7,443 bases of DNA from an uncultured Collinsella sp. (GTDB lineage: Bacteria > Actinomycetota > Coriobacteriia > Coriobacteriales > Coriobacteriaceae). Positions within the stretch are counted from its first letter, which is position 1, and each line of letters begins with the position of its first letter. The DNA lies in the NCBI GenBank assembly GCA_905197385.1, contig CAJJYO010000077.1, forward strand, positions 1-7,443. The letters run 5' to 3'. Below the pieces are notes generated by a model. The model did no database searches. It saw only the letters and a program-made list of their open reading frames with translations, and was not told where the DNA came from. Shown in pieces: positions 6,534-7,443 of this stretch. The position numbers and the translations under genes were made by a program.

Positions 6534-7443
6534 GTGGCCGGAATCGGTTTTGAGCTCAAGTGCCTGTTTAGGCGCAAGGGCCTGTTTGCCCCGCTGCGCG
6601 CTTACGGCTACGCCGGCATTGTGTGCACGGGTCCCATGCTGTTGGGCGTGCTGCTCCAGGTGGGTATCTTGGTGCTGTGCGGTCTGTGGGGTGTGGGCCG
6701 TGCCAACCAGGATCTGCTGGTGTGCATGGTGACCTATACGCTGCTGGCGTCGCTTACGCTTACAAGCTTTTTCTCCATGCCGGTCACGCGCTTTTTGGCC
6801 GACATGCTTTTTGCCGAGCGCGAGGATGAGATACTGCCTTCGTTTTGGGGCTCCAACGCCATCATGCTCGTTGCGGGCACGGTGCTCTACGGCGTCTTTT
6901 TGCTGTTCTCGGGCGCCACGCTGCTGCAGGGGCTGCTGTCCCTGTGGCTGTTCAACATTATGATCGTCAACTGGAACGGCATGAGCTACCTCACGGCCAT
7001 CAAGGATTACCGCGGCATCCTGTGCAGCTTTGCGGCTGCCATTGGCGTGGCGTGCCTGTGCGCCCTGGCCGCGCTGGCGCTGGGACTGCCGCCGGTCGAG
7101 GGCCTGTTGGCGTCAATTGCTCTGGGCTACGGCGTCATGCTCGCCTGGGACGTGGTACTGCTGTACCGGTATTTTCCTCAGAGCGACCGCAGCCCCTGGC
7201 CCTTTTTGCAGTGGCTCGATCAGTTTATGCCGCTGGCGCTCACGGGCCTGTTAACCAATCTGGGACTCTTTGCGCACCTGGTGATTATTTGGGCCGGTCC
7301 TATTGGCGTGCAGGTCAAGGGCTTGTTTTATGGTGCGCCCTACTACGATGTGCCGGCGCTCATTGCGTTTTTGACGATCCTGGTCACGACCGTTAACTTT
7401 GTGGTCTCGGTCGAGGTCAACTTCTATCCGCGCTACCGCGACT
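6534..7443 (+). CDS. pelG: PelG-like polysaccharide transporter (MOP/MATE-like), 3' end outside the window
   Basis: PelG is a polytopic membrane protein of the MOP flippase type, thought to move the Pel polymer across the membrane together with PelD and PelE. The first 303 codons are present, of a usual total near 450. The GTG start at 6534 gives the conserved family N-terminus (M)AGIGFEL, and GAGAGGGGGAG at 6517-6527 lies 6 bases upstream. About eight hydrophobic segments are visible, for example around residues 27-55, 62-90, 103-122, 125-142, 160-185, 187-208, 225-245 and 265-288. The final visible residues EVNFYPRYRD also fit the family. The gene starts 3 bases after the pelF stop, so it is co-translated with it. 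No stop or frameshift is seen in the visible part. Confidence 0.93.
   Translation, partial: MAGIGFELKCLFRRKGLFAPLRAYGYAGIVCTGPMLLGVLLQVGILVLCGLWGVGRANQDLLVCMVTYTLLASLTLTSFFSMPVTRFLADMLFAEREDEILPSFWGSNAIMLVAGTVLYGVFLLFSGATLLQGLLSLWLFNIMIVNWNGMSYLTAIKDYRGILCSFAAAIGVACLCALAALALGLPPVEGLLASIALGYGVMLAWDVVLLYRYFPQSDRSPWPFLQWLDQFMPLALTGLLTNLGLFAHLVIIWAGPIGVQVKGLFYGAPYYDVPALIAFLTILVTTVNFVVSVEVNFYPRYRD

Overview
The window carries a Pel-type exopolysaccharide operon on the + strand, in the order pelD - pelE - pelA (deacetylase form) - pelF - pelG. This is the gene order described for Gram-positive pel clusters (pelDEADAFG). The DNA is GC-rich, uses GTG and TTG as well as ATG starts, and has strong GGAGG-type ribosome binding sites. 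Protein style and base composition suggest a high-GC Gram-positive, most likely a Coriobacteriia member such as Collinsella. That placement is an impression from sequence style and was not tested by a search.

Layout: positions 1-217 are a non-coding leader with a plausible -10 box, two small inverted repeats and a strong Shine-Dalgarno sequence that favours a GTG start for pelD at 218. pelD (218-2336) encodes a degenerate SDR-like domain, about four membrane segments, a GAF-like domain and a degenerate GGDEF domain that keeps the RxxD c-di-GMP-binding motif. pelE (2333-3238) is a membrane-anchored, helical-repeat scaffold. pelA (3235-5115) is a membrane-anchored DUF2194/CE4-like polysaccharide deacetylase. 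pelF (5112-6530) is an intact GT4 glycosyltransferase. pelG (6534 to the window edge) is a polytopic MOP/MATE-like transporter, cut off by the end of the window. Neighbouring genes overlap by 4 nt or lie 3 nt apart, so this is one transcript with likely translational coupling.

How the genes work together (family knowledge): PelD senses c-di-GMP and, with PelE and PelG, forms the membrane complex that recruits cytosolic PelF. PelF polymerises the amino-sugar chain, PelG exports it, and PelA deacetylates it outside the membrane. No PelA-type hydrolase and no UDP-sugar epimerase gene is seen in this window.

The main oddity is that two of the five genes are broken as read. pelD has a frameshift near 1487-1503, between its membrane part and its GAF/GGDEF part. 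pelA has an in-frame TAG at 4177-4179 that separates catalytic motif 1 from the remaining motifs. pelE, pelF and the visible part of pelG are clean. Either the locus is recently inactivated in this strain or the assembly contains errors. Coding quality on both sides of each lesion is excellent, so the damage is recent or artefactual. I see no wholly new system: this is a recognisable pel locus with an unusual lesion pattern and a noteworthy SDR-fused PelD.
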